From the NCBI RefSeq assembly GCF_013327855.1, contig NZ_JABUMX010000003.1, forward strand, positions 310,001 to 374,000: DNA of 64,000 bases, in the 5' to 3' direction. This document shows positions 7,560-14,376 of this stretch, in pieces. The stretch's first letter is position 1; the number at the start of each line of letters is the position of its first letter. Source of the stretch: Phyllobacterium pellucidum (GTDB taxonomy: Bacteria > Pseudomonadota > Alphaproteobacteria > Rhizobiales > Rhizobiaceae). Position numbers and translations under genes: made by a program. Below the pieces are notes generated by a model. The model did no database searches, had not been told where the DNA came from, and worked only from the letters and a program-made list of their open reading frames with translations.

Positions 7560-9059
7560 CTGATCCCCGATCGGCATTGAGACGATTGCCTCTATGCCGG
7601 TCTCCGGATAGCTCAGCCGCACACTGCTCGACAGCACCTTATCCAAACTGCGTTCGATCAATTTCAAACCCAACCCTCGGGTGTTCGGCGCCGTTACGCG
7701 CGGGCCATTGGATTCCGTCCAGCGGATGACGATGCGCGACGCATGCAGCCCGACTTCCAGTTGCCAGACGATACGCACATGACCGGTGGCGACCGACAGT
7801 GCGCCATGTTTTACGGCGTTGGTGGCAAGCTCATGCAAGGCGATCCCTAGCCCGAGGGCATGATCAGGAGGCAGCATGATATCTTCGCCCACCAGTTCAA
7901 TCTGGCCAATATCGAAGATCGCGTAAGGCTCCACCTGTTTCGTGATGAGATCGACGAGACTGATCCCGCTCCACTCGCGATCTGACAACAATGTGTGAGC
8001 CTCGGAGATTGCGCGCAGACGGCCTGAGAAGGCTTCCATAAATTCTGCCGGATCGGACGTGCGGCTTAGCGTCTGCCTTGCCAGCGATTGCAGCATGGCT
8101 AGCGTATTCTTCACCCGGTGATTAAGTTCGCGCAGGAGAAAGCGCGTCTTCTCCGACGCCGTCTTGGTTTTGGTGATATCGATGTTGACGCCTACAGCTA
8201 CGACCGGCTTGCCGGATGCGTCGCGCTCGAATATGCGGCCGCGGCCAAGCAGCCATTGGCCTGACGAAGCGACGCGAAACTCGCCGACATAATCCTGATT
8301 CTGCGCCAGTGCCCGCGTGAAGGCCGACTTCATGGCAGGGAAATCGTCGGGATGCATAGCCCGAAACACATCTTCGCCGCTGACGGTGCGATCCGAATCG
8401 AGTCCGAGCATTTCATAGGCCATGCGATTGCCTGTGAACCGGCCGTTTCGCAGATCCCAGACCCAGCTTCCGACATTTCCGACTTCGAGCGCCATGGCAT
8501 TGCGATCGTCATCCCGATGCAGCGTAGCGACGCGCTCATCTCCCTGCCGCGAGTCACGCTTGAGCTCGATCAGTGACCCCGCCACCTTGGCGAGACGTGT
8601 CAACTGCTCCTGCTCTGCGGAGGTAAACTCCGTTCGTGTTTCGTCCGACATGACGCTGACCGCGCCAATACATTCATCCGAGACGCAGATGGGCGCCACC
8701 GCAATAAATCTCAGTTGCGGCGCATGGGTAACGCAATGAAGTTCGGAAAAACGGACATCCTCTGCTGCATTGAGAATGACAAGACAACTGGCTTCAGGAA
8801 TCGTCAAAGCCGCGGCTTCAAAGGTCCACATGTTGGCGCGTCCAAGCGTTCCCCTATGCGCTAGAACCTTGCTCTGCCGCTCATCGACAAGCGAGATTTG
8901 AGCAGCTGCCGCGCCTGACGTGGAAAGCGCAAGTGCAGCTACGTTATCAAAATCCGTGTCGTTCTCAATTGCCAACGGCGTCAGGCTCGAAAGGACATCG
9001 AGCCGGGCAGGCTCGGACATTGCCTGAAAAAGGTTTTCTGAAATTGGCGGTGATTTCAT
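7539..9059 (-). CDS. GAF-PAS-HWE sensor histidine kinase (PhyK-type candidate)
   Basis: A 506-residue soluble kinase without membrane segments. A GAF-like domain covers roughly residues 25-155 and a PAS fold about 190-290 (GSWVWDLRNGRF through VGVNIDITK). The HWE-type transmitter follows, with LRELNHRVKNT (phospho-accepting His314), N-box HELATNAVKHGAL near residue 412, the WTE motif and a GLGLKLIERS G-box. HWE and HisKA_2 kinases are the usual phospho-donors for PhyR. Its own perfect EcfG promoter and the nearby phyR suggest this role, but the partner is inferred. ATG 9059 was preferred to an upstream GTG (9095) and to ATG 9020. The SD is weak. The gene is divergent from the 73-aa protein gene. 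Confidence 0.85.
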   Translation of the reverse strand: MKSPPISENLFQAMSEPARLDVLSSLTPLAIENDTDFDNVAALALSTSGAAAAQISLVDERQSKVLAHRGTLGRANMWTFEAAALTIPEASCLVILNAAEDVRFSELHCVTHAPQLRFIAVAPICVSDECIGAVSVMSDETRTEFTSAEQEQLTRLAKVAGSLIELKRDSRQGDERVATLHRDDDRNAMALEVGNVGSWVWDLRNGRFTGNRMAYEMLGLDSDRTVSGEDVFRAMHPDDFPAMKSAFTRALAQNQDYVGEFRVASSGQWLLGRGRIFERDASGKPVVAVGVNIDITKTKTASEKTRFLLRELNHRVKNTLAMLQSLARQTLSRTSDPAEFMEAFSGRLRAISEAHTLLSDREWSGISLVDLITKQVEPYAIFDIGQIELVGEDIMLPPDHALGLGIALHELATNAVKHGALSVATGHVRIVWQLEVGLHASRIVIRWTESNGPRVTAPNTRGLGLKLIERSLDKVLSSSVRLSYPETGIEAIVSMPIGDQSDPAAG

Positions 9060-9121
9060 ATCTCTATGAGGCACTCCACACCCCGCTCCCCACACTAATC
9101 GTTACTACATCATGGTCCATC

Positions 9122-9146
9122 AACGCCACCCTTTAAGCATGGTTCC
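9122..9146 (-). promoter_or_regulatory. EcfG-type promoter of the HWE kinase gene
   Basis: On the minus strand GGAAC (9146-9142), 16-nt spacer, CGTT (9125-9122), a perfect match, about 63 nt upstream of the kinase start. It is back to back with the plus-strand promoter at 9152, with only 5 nt between the two GGAAC boxes. Confidence 0.85.
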
Positions 9147-9151
9147 AGACG

Positions 9152-9176
9152 GGAACAAATAATCGGCCTCCCCGTT
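9152..9176 (+). promoter_or_regulatory. EcfG-type promoter of the 73-aa protein gene
   Basis: GGAAC (9152-9156), 16-nt spacer, CGTT (9173-9176), a perfect match, 47 nt upstream of the ATG at 9224. Confidence 0.85.
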
Positions 9177-9223
9177 TTGGTTGAGTGTTCAATGATTTTG
9201 TTGGGCATAAAATGGAGAGACCC

Positions 9224-9445
9224 ATGCTCGAAGCGAACGATATTCTCACCGATGCGGGATTGAGTAGGGAACAGAAAATTGCACGGCTCAAGGAACTTTT
9301 GAGCGAAGCAAGGGGCTTGCAAAGAGCGGCCACTGAGGGCGGCATGGACCCGGATGACGGTGTGACGCGCAACCTTCGCGATATTGAACTGGCTCTCGAC
9401 CAATTGAATGCGGAGCAGCCGGAAGCCGGCGCCGCCACGCTTTAG
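9224..9445 (+). CDS. Conserved-type hypothetical protein, EcfG-controlled
   Basis: A 73-residue acidic, helical, soluble protein (ILTDAGLSREQKIARLKELL, then a DPDDGVTRNLRDIELALDQL segment). I do not recognise a family. GGAGAG precedes the ATG at 9224, which was preferred to an in-frame ATG at 9212 and a GTG at 9185 because of the SD spacing. Promoter and location make it part of the general stress regulon. Its size and charge resemble small regulatory or anti-sigma-like proteins, but no motif supports a function. Confidence 0.7.
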   Translation: MLEANDILTDAGLSREQKIARLKELLSEARGLQRAATEGGMDPDDGVTRNLRDIELALDQLNAEQPEAGAATL

Positions 9446-9477
9446 CGATTGCAGCGTAACCGACGGCTCCTAACTCG

Positions 9478-10235
9478 TTAGATGAACGGCCTCGGGATCG
9501 AAGACAGCCCTGACCATTTCGAGATTTGGAGCAGTGTTGTCTCGTCGAGCACGTCACAGCCGCGGTCAAGCCAGCGCAAGGCACCGCGACCTGCCAGTTT
9601 TTTCAAGGTTTTGTTGGTATGAACGATGGAGAGCCCTAACGTATCGGCGACATGTTGTTGCCGGAGCGGCATGACCAGGGTATCGCCTTTCACCAAACCG
9701 ACGCTCTTGGCGCGTTGAAAAAGGAAGGCGAAGAGATAGGCCGCCCGCTCGAGCGCAGTACGCCTTCCGACGCTCAGCAATATCTCATCCAGCATCTGCT
9801 CCTCGCGCGATGCTATCCATGTGATGTCGTAAGCAAGGCTTGGGAAATAGCAAATAAAGTCGGGAGCTTGTCGCGCTGGAAAACGCACAGGATCATAGGC
9901 GACAGTGCCTCGATCGAATGAGACATCTCCCGCATAAGCGATCCTTGCAAGCCAATGAGATCACCAGGAAGAACATAGTTCAGGATCTGCCGGCGGCCGT
10001 CCTCGAGCATCTTGTAGCGAAAGCCCCATCCGGATAGGACCGTGAAAAGATGCGCGCTGTTGGCTCCCTCGACAAGCACGGTGGTCCCGGTATCGGCCAC
10101 GAGTTCGCCCGTCTTGAAGGTCGATAAAAAATCTATCTCATCCTTTTGATGCGGCTGCAGGTGCGCAAAACCCTGCAAAGGGCATTTGTCGCACGGGTAT
10201 TGCCGTGCTGTCGATGCGGCTGTGTTCATGCCCAT
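9478..10235 (-). pseudogene. Crp/Fnr family regulator, split by a frameshift
   Basis: The N-terminal frame (from 10235) carries CDKCPLQGF, a cyclic-nucleotide-binding-type beta roll (EGANSAHLFTVLSGWGFRYK, RRQILNYVLPGDLIGLQG) and the start of the dimerisation helix. It then runs into a wrong reading, ALLTTS, and stops near 9813. The continuation SLAYDITWIASREEQMLDE and the helix-turn-helix (QQHVADTLGLSIVHTNKTLK) are in another frame and read through to 9478. One missing base near 9840 (minus-strand TTTCCCAAGCC, where a third A would restore SQSLAYDIT) joins them into one ordinary regulator of about 250 residues. As written, the truncated product has no DNA-binding domain. It lacks the four-Cys iron-sulphur pattern of Fnr. 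Real mutation or sequencing error cannot be told apart here. Confidence 0.8.
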
Positions 10236-10312
10236 ATCCCCGTTCGGATTTACGCTACCACGATGCCGGTAAATTGCGCGTGCGATCTTTGCAATCGGCA
10301 TGTCTTAGTTAA

Positions 10313-10326
10313 ATGACACATGTCAT
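10313..10326. promoter_or_regulatory. Inverted repeat in the crp/fnr-receiver intergenic region
   Basis: ATGACA-CA-TGTCAT, a perfect 6-bp inverted repeat with a 2-nt spacer, lies 41 nt upstream of the receiver gene and about 80 nt upstream of the crp/fnr start. It could be an operator for a dimeric regulator. It does not match the Fnr/FixK box TTGAT-N4-ATCAA. Function inferred only from symmetry and place. Confidence 0.3.
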
Positions 10327-10366
10327 CACTCCGCTCATAACGGCTCCCCGAAAAGGAGCAAATGAG

Positions 10367-10783
10367 ATGGAAATGACCGGCATGCGGATTCTGGTCCTGG
10401 AAGATGAATATCTGATAGGGTTGGATCTTGAACGCATAGCAGAAGAATCTGGGGCGCAGTCGGTACAACTTATTGCAACTGTTGGTGAATTGCAGGCTCA
10501 GATCGCCAACGAGACCGACTATGATCTGGCTATTCTTGAGGTTCAGGCGCGAGGAGTCTCGTCGCTTGATTCGGCTGCCGAAATGCAACGCCGCGGCCTG
10601 CCGATCGTTTTCACCACGGCCTATGACAGCCAGGCCAACGGTGTTCCAGGTTTTCCGGATATTCCCGTTGTCGCCAAGCCCTATGGAAAAGCGCAGATCC
10701 TCCAGGCAGTCGCCAAGGCGCTGGCCAATTCCCAGCACAATCCCGCCTCGCGCCGAAACGGCGCCTCAGGCGAATTTGTTTGA
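10367..10783 (+). CDS. Single-domain receiver with Glu at the phospho-acceptor site
   Basis: A 138-residue stand-alone receiver domain. The acidic pair (LVLEDEYLIG), the Thr/Tyr switch region (VFTTAYDS) and the conserved Lys (VVAKPYG) are present. The usual phospho-acceptor Asp in LAIL(D)V is Glu at residue 58 (gag, 10538-10540). The FTTAY segment recalls the FAT-GUY receivers (such as SdrG/MrrA) that modulate alphaproteobacterial stress signalling. AAAAGGAG precedes the ATG at 10367; an ATG at 10313 inside the inverted repeat is less likely. The last 18 nt overlap the 3' end of ecfG on the opposite strand. A phosphorylation-independent or constitutively active-like role is inferred from the Glu. 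Confidence 0.8.
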   Translation: MEMTGMRILVLEDEYLIGLDLERIAEESGAQSVQLIATVGELQAQIANETDYDLAILEVQARGVSSLDSAAEMQRRGLPIVFTTAYDSQANGVPGFPDIPVVAKPYGKAQILQAVAKALANSQHNPASRRNGASGEFV

Positions 10784-11317
10784 TGTGACCTGCGTCGCGA
10801 TTGAATCCGGACCATAATCGACTTCGCCCTGAACTTCGAGAAGTTCCTGCAATCGCGTCCGTGCACGGCTAACCCGGCTCTTGATCGTCCCGACGGCGCA
10901 ACCGCAAATATCGGCTGCCTCCTCGTAGGAGAATCCGGAGGCGCCGACGAGAATGATAGCTTCACGCTGATCGTCGGGGAGTTTGTCGAGGGCCTTGCGA
11001 AAATCCTGGAGGTCCAGCGATCCGTACTGCGCCGGATGGACCGAGAGCTGTTCGGTGAACGTGCCATCGGAATCCTGCACCTCACGGCCACGCTTGCGCA
11101 TCTGGCTGTAGAATTCGTTGCGCAGGATGGTAAACAGCCAGGCCTTGATGTTGGTGCCGGGCTCAAAGGAGTCCTGCTTGGCCCAAGCCTTCATGATCGT
11201 ATCCTGCACAAGGTCATCGGCCCTGTCGGGGTTGCCGATGAGCGATACGGCAAATGCGCGCAGCTTTGGCAGCGACGCAATCAAGTCTCTCTTAAAATCA
11301 GTCGATTCGTGGACCAT
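10766..11317 (-). CDS. ecfG: General stress response sigma factor EcfG
   Basis: A 183-residue ECF sigma factor. Region 2 starts with SLPKLRAFAVSLIGNPDRAD and LVQDTIMKAWAK; region 4 has LPDDQREAIILVGASGFSYE and the helix-turn-helix CGCAVGTIKSRVSRAR. The EcfG (ECF15) assignment rests on these regions together with the nepR gene 11 nt upstream and phyR across the intergenic region. It would direct RNA polymerase to GGAAC-N16-CGTT promoters, eight of which occur within 9 kb. It is translated from the nepR-ecfG mRNA. Its 3' end overlaps the receiver gene by 18 nt. Free EcfG is limited by NepR until phosphorylated PhyR binds NepR. Confidence 0.93.
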   Translation of the reverse strand: MVHESTDFKRDLIASLPKLRAFAVSLIGNPDRADDLVQDTIMKAWAKQDSFEPGTNIKAWLFTILRNEFYSQMRKRGREVQDSDGTFTEQLSVHPAQYGSLDLQDFRKALDKLPDDQREAIILVGASGFSYEEAADICGCAVGTIKSRVSRARTRLQELLEVQGEVDYGPDSIATQVTSNKFA

Positions 11318-11328
11318 TCACCAGCCTG

Positions 11329-11532
11329 CTATTCAGGGGTTTGCGCGTGGTTGCGTTCAGCCTCGTCAAGCTTCTCGAGCAAGTCCAGAAAACGAGCCGG
11401 AATCTCTTCCTCCTGTACGGATGCATAAAGCGCACGTAGCTTCAATCCAATCTCAGTCTCGGCATTCCTGATATCGCGGCGACGGACCCGCGCTTTTTCA
11501 GGCGCGTCAATTGAGGATTTTCTTGCGTTCAT
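11329..11532 (-). CDS. nepR: Anti-sigma factor NepR
   Basis: A 67-residue protein with a disordered basic N terminus and the two short amphipathic helices of NepR, around NAETEIGLKLRALYASVQEE and PARFLDLLEKLDEA. It binds EcfG to hold it inactive and switches to the sigma-like domain of phosphorylated PhyR. It is the first gene of a nepR-ecfG operon. The -35-like GGAAC on the minus strand at 11628-11624 has no good CGTT 16 nt on, so its promoter is not obvious from sequence. Confidence 0.92.
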   Translation of the reverse strand: MNARKSSIDAPEKARVRRRDIRNAETEIGLKLRALYASVQEEEIPARFLDLLEKLDEAERNHAQTPE

Positions 11533-11620
11533 TCGTAGGATCTTTGCTGTTGGCGCAGAGCGAATTCGGATTAATCCAATAAGTTAAGCACATTAGCAGT
11601 GATAATTCTTCACGAGAGGA

Positions 11621-11650
11621 AAAGTTCCGTTGTCGGGAACTTTTTTTTTG
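11621..11650. promoter_or_regulatory. Symmetrical GGAAC inverted repeat with T-tract between nepR and phyR
   Basis: AAAGTTCCG-TTGT-CGGGAACTTT forms an inverted repeat whose arms each hold a GGAAC box, one per strand, followed by nine T. The plus-strand box belongs to the phyR promoter. The minus-strand box faces nepR but lacks a matching -10. The hairpin plus T-run also looks like an intrinsic terminator on the plus strand, although no plus-strand gene precedes it. Confidence 0.5.
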
Positions 11651-11660
11651 CGAATGTGTT
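11636..11660 (+). promoter_or_regulatory. EcfG-type promoter of phyR
   Basis: GGAAC (11636-11640), 16-nt spacer containing a T9 run, TGTT (11657-11660), about 60 nt upstream of the phyR start. The -10 differs from CGTT at the first base, as in the DUF3309 promoter. It implies positive autoregulation of the stress circuit. Confidence 0.7.
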
Positions 11661-11720
11661 TCTGTTCGTCGCTTATATCAGGCCGGCTCATCATATTCAC
11701 CGGAGAACAGGGAACTCACT

Positions 11721-12515
11721 ATGTCATTATCCACCCGGATAGCCCCACACTTGCCTTACCTTCGCCGATTTGCGCGCGCCATCACCGGCTCGCAATCATC
11801 GGGCGATGCCTACGTCGCAGCGACCCTTGAAATTCTCATTGCCGACGTTTCCTTGTTCCCGAATGCCGGGTCGGACCGTGTCAGCCTTTATAAGCTGCTG
11901 GTCAAACATTTTAATTCGGTCAATGTCCGCCCGCTGGAACTGCAGTCGGAATATGGATGGGAAAAACATGCGGCCGCCAACCTCACGTCGATAGCCCCAA
12001 AGGCGCGGCAGGCTTTCCTGCTCATCAGTCTCGAAGGCTTCAGCAAAGCCGAGACCATGGAAATTCTCGATGTCGATGAGGGTGAACTCTACGAACTTCT
12101 CGACGAGGCATCGGTCGGTATCTCCAAGCAGATTGCTACCGACATTCTCATCATTGAAGACGAACCGCTGATCGCCATGGATATCGAGCATATGGTTGAC
12201 AGCCTGGGCCACCGCGTGGTCGGCATTGCCCGAACCAAAGACGAAGCCGTTTCGCTCTACGCTTCAACCAAGCCGAGCATGATTCTTGCCGATATTCAGT
12301 TGGCCGATGGAAGTTCGGGCATTGATGCCGTCAACAACATCCTCAGCCAGGATGCGGTTCCGGTCATTTTCATCACCGCATTCCCCGAACGTTTGTTGAC
12401 CGGAGAGCGTCCCGAGCCGACGTTCCTTGTTACCAAGCCGTTCAACCCAGACATGGTCAAGGCGCTGATCACCCAGGCTCTCTTCTTCAAGGAAAGCAGC
12501 AAAGCTAAAGCATAA
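11721..12515 (+). CDS. phyR: Anti-anti-sigma response regulator PhyR
   Basis: A 264-residue protein of PhyR architecture. An N-terminal sigma-like domain (residues 1 to about 130, with APHLPYLRRFARAITGSQ and PKARQAFLLISLEGFSKAE) lacks promoter-binding function. A C-terminal receiver follows, with the acidic IIEDEPLIAMD stretch, phospho-acceptor Asp191 in LADIQLADG, Thr in FITAFPERLLTGE and Lys in VTKPFNPD. Phosphorylation opens the sigma-like domain, which captures NepR and frees EcfG. It is divergent from nepR-ecfG, the standard alphaproteobacterial arrangement, and preceded by an EcfG-type promoter. The next gene 74 nt on has its own EcfG promoter. Confidence 0.95.
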   Translation: MSLSTRIAPHLPYLRRFARAITGSQSSGDAYVAATLEILIADVSLFPNAGSDRVSLYKLLVKHFNSVNVRPLELQSEYGWEKHAAANLTSIAPKARQAFLLISLEGFSKAETMEILDVDEGELYELLDEASVGISKQIATDILIIEDEPLIAMDIEHMVDSLGHRVVGIARTKDEAVSLYASTKPSMILADIQLADGSSGIDAVNNILSQDAVPVIFITAFPERLLTGERPEPTFLVTKPFNPDMVKALITQALFFKESSKAKA

Positions 12516-12534
12516 CGACAACGCTACGCAGCAG

Positions 12535-12559
12535 GGAACCAAATCTTGTTCAATCCGTT
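12535..12559 (+). promoter_or_regulatory. EcfG-type promoter of the DUF1328 gene
   Basis: GGAAC (12535-12539), 16-nt spacer, CGTT (12556-12559), a perfect match, 30 nt before the ATG at 12590 and 19 nt after the phyR stop. Confidence 0.85.
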
Positions 12560-12589
12560 ACACCCCCGACGAGATAGGGAGAACGCTAA

Positions 12590-12754
12590 ATGCTTTACTA
12601 TGCTGTAATTTTTCTGATCATTGCGCTTGTCGCCGGTGCGTTGGGATTTGGTGGTATTGCCGGTGCTTCCGCCGGTATAGCCCAGATAATCTTCTACGTG
12701 TTCCTGGCACTGCTTTTGATCTCGCTCATCGCAAGCATCATCAGGCGCGCCTAA
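12590..12754 (+). CDS. DUF1328 family small membrane protein
   Basis: A 54-residue protein beginning [20 protein letters not shown], then [15 protein letters not shown] and a second helix, ending in IIRRA. This is the two-helix DUF1328 (YtjA-like) pattern. The biochemical role is unknown; members are common stress-inducible membrane proteins in proteobacteria. GGGAG lies 9 nt before the ATG. A perfect EcfG promoter precedes it and a strong terminator follows, so it is probably a monocistronic output of the stress response. Confidence 0.85.
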   Translation: MLYYAVIFLIIALVAGALGFGGIAGASAGIAQIIFYVFLALLLISLIASIIRRA

Positions 12755-12777
12755 GTTTCGCCTGAGTAGCGCCAAAG

Positions 12778-12804
12778 CCGCCGGCCACAAGCCGGCGGTT
12801 TTCT
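12778..12804 (+). terminator. Intrinsic terminator after the DUF1328 gene
   Basis: CCGCCGGC - CACAA - GCCGGCGG followed by TTTTCTTTT, a strong Rho-independent terminator 23 nt after the stop codon. Confidence 0.85.
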
Positions 12805-12876
12805 TTTGCGTGACAGCTCCGAAAATCTCGTCCGAAAACTTGCGGGAACCGCAATTCCTGTAGTACTCACGGCTGC

Positions 12877-14376
12877 ATGACACGTGAAGCGCGATTGTTC
12901 CGGCGAAAATTCGATCTTGCCTGGCTCGATGGCGCACCGATCAAATGGTCCAAGCTCGCCAAGCGCGTTCCCGCCGCGATCGTCGTCTACATTACCGCCC
13001 TCATTCTCCTGCGCCTTTCCCTCTCTCGCTTCATGGAAATCGACGAGGCGCAATTCGTCGGCGAAGTCTATCTCGCCTGGAATTACGGCAACTCTCATCC
13101 GCCCCTCTATAACTGGCTCGTTCGTCTGGCTTTGGAAATCACGCAGTGGAACTGGGTCTTTTCGGTTGCGCTAGTCAGGCTATCCCTCCTTGGTCTCTAC
13201 CATTGGCTTTGCTTCGACGCCGCTCGCCGACTTGCGGGGGATCGCGCCGGTATTCTGGCAATCACCGCCTCGGCCTTCCTGCCTCAGATCGTCTGGATGT
13301 CGATCCAGACCACGGCTCATACGATTCTCGTCATGGTTGCTGCCATAGGCATCGTCCATGCCTTTGCCATAATAAGGGCGGGGCGCGGGGCGGTCGGTTT
13401 TGCCTGGTTCGGCTTTTGGGCCGCGGCAGGCGCCCTTGCGAAGTATAATTTCTTTATATTCCTTGTCAGTTTTCTGATCGCGGCCGCTCTGACCCCCGGT
13501 ATTCGCCGCCAGCTGTTCCGGCGCCAAATCTGGCTGTCAGCGGCCATTTTTGTCGTAAGTTTTGCCCCGGTCGTCATTGCCTCGCTGCGCGCTCCTCTGT
13601 CGGCAACCGCCGGGCGGATGGAAAAGCTCGCGAGTTCGATCGATTACCTGTTGGTTTTCGATGTGCCGCACCTCGGGATCGACGGATTGCTGAGCCTCGG
13701 CATGTCCACGGCGCTGTGGGCGGGGCCGGCCCTTGTCATCTTCATCATCGGCAGAACCCGCGATCATCCGCGTCCCGCACCCGACGGCGATGCGGAGGTG
13801 CGCGTCCTGCTCCTGCGCACCGTGCTGATCGGTCTCGCCGCCTTCGCCACGCTTGTGCTTGCCGGCGATTATCATTCGGTGGCCGAGCGATACATGGCGC
13901 CGATCCTGGCGCCGACCGCTATCCTGCTTGCGCTCTACCTGCCGCAGGTTCTGGGAGCCCGCAACCTTCTTGCGATTGCCGGTTTCGTCTACATCCTTGC
14001 GCCAGTCGCCGTCGCATATATCGCCTTGTTTGAAACGCCCCGCTTCACCTTTCCGTTTGATGCGGTAGCCCTTTCCATCCGCGCGCAGGATCCAACACCA
14101 GCGCGCATTATCTCAAACCGGCAAGATGATGCCGCCAATGTTGCGGTGCAGTTGCATTGGCCGCCGGAACAAGGGTCGGCGAAAGATGTCGTCCTGGTCT
14201 GGCATGGGGATGAATCCGCACCGCATTCTGCAGACCTTCCAGCGGATGCCATGCTCCTCGGGCCTGCCGTGCGGGTCACTGCGCCGGTCAGGAACTTCAG
14301 CGGTCAGCTCCGAACCTTTAATTTCCAGCGTTATTCAGTCGCGCCACAGACCCAGGTTCCGAATAGCGGCGGATAA
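12877..14376 (+). CDS. GT39/ArnT-type membrane glycosyltransferase
   Basis: A 499-residue polytopic membrane protein of the PMT/ArnT superfamily. The first helix (VPAAIVVYITALILLRLSL) is followed by the catalytic-loop acidic motif EIDEAQFVGEVYLAWNYG and HPPLYNWL, typical of GT39-like enzymes that move sugars from polyprenyl phosphate onto lipid A or other periplasmic acceptors. About ten hydrophobic helices follow, then a periplasmic C-terminal domain from about residue 400. It converges with a GT2 gene of the kind that makes polyprenyl-phosphate sugars, overlapping it by 59 nt, so the two probably form one donor-transferase pathway. Sugar and acceptor are unknown; rhizobial lipid A galacturonosyltransferases of the Rgt type are a possible parallel. 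Confidence 0.75.
   Translation: MTREARLFRRKFDLAWLDGAPIKWSKLAKRVPAAIVVYITALILLRLSLSRFMEIDEAQFVGEVYLAWNYGNSHPPLYNWLVRLALEITQWNWVFSVALVRLSLLGLYHWLCFDAARRLAGDRAGILAITASAFLPQIVWMSIQTTAHTILVMVAAIGIVHAFAIIRAGRGAVGFAWFGFWAAAGALAKYNFFIFLVSFLIAAALTPGIRRQLFRRQIWLSAAIFVVSFAPVVIASLRAPLSATAGRMEKLASSIDYLLVFDVPHLGIDGLLSLGMSTALWAGPALVIFIIGRTRDHPRPAPDGDAEVRVLLLRTVLIGLAAFATLVLAGDYHSVAERYMAPILAPTAILLALYLPQVLGARNLLAIAGFVYILAPVAVAYIALFETPRFTFPFDAVALSIRAQDPTPARIISNRQDDAANVAVQLHWPPEQGSAKDVVLVWHGDESAPHSADLPADAMLLGPAVRVTAPVRNFSGQLRTFNFQRYSVAPQTQVPNSGG

Noticed and set aside
11604-11628. A minus-strand EcfG promoter for nepR
   Set aside because: GGAAC is present (11628-11624), but the base set 16 nt on is AATT and spacers of 15-18 give no CGTT-like box.
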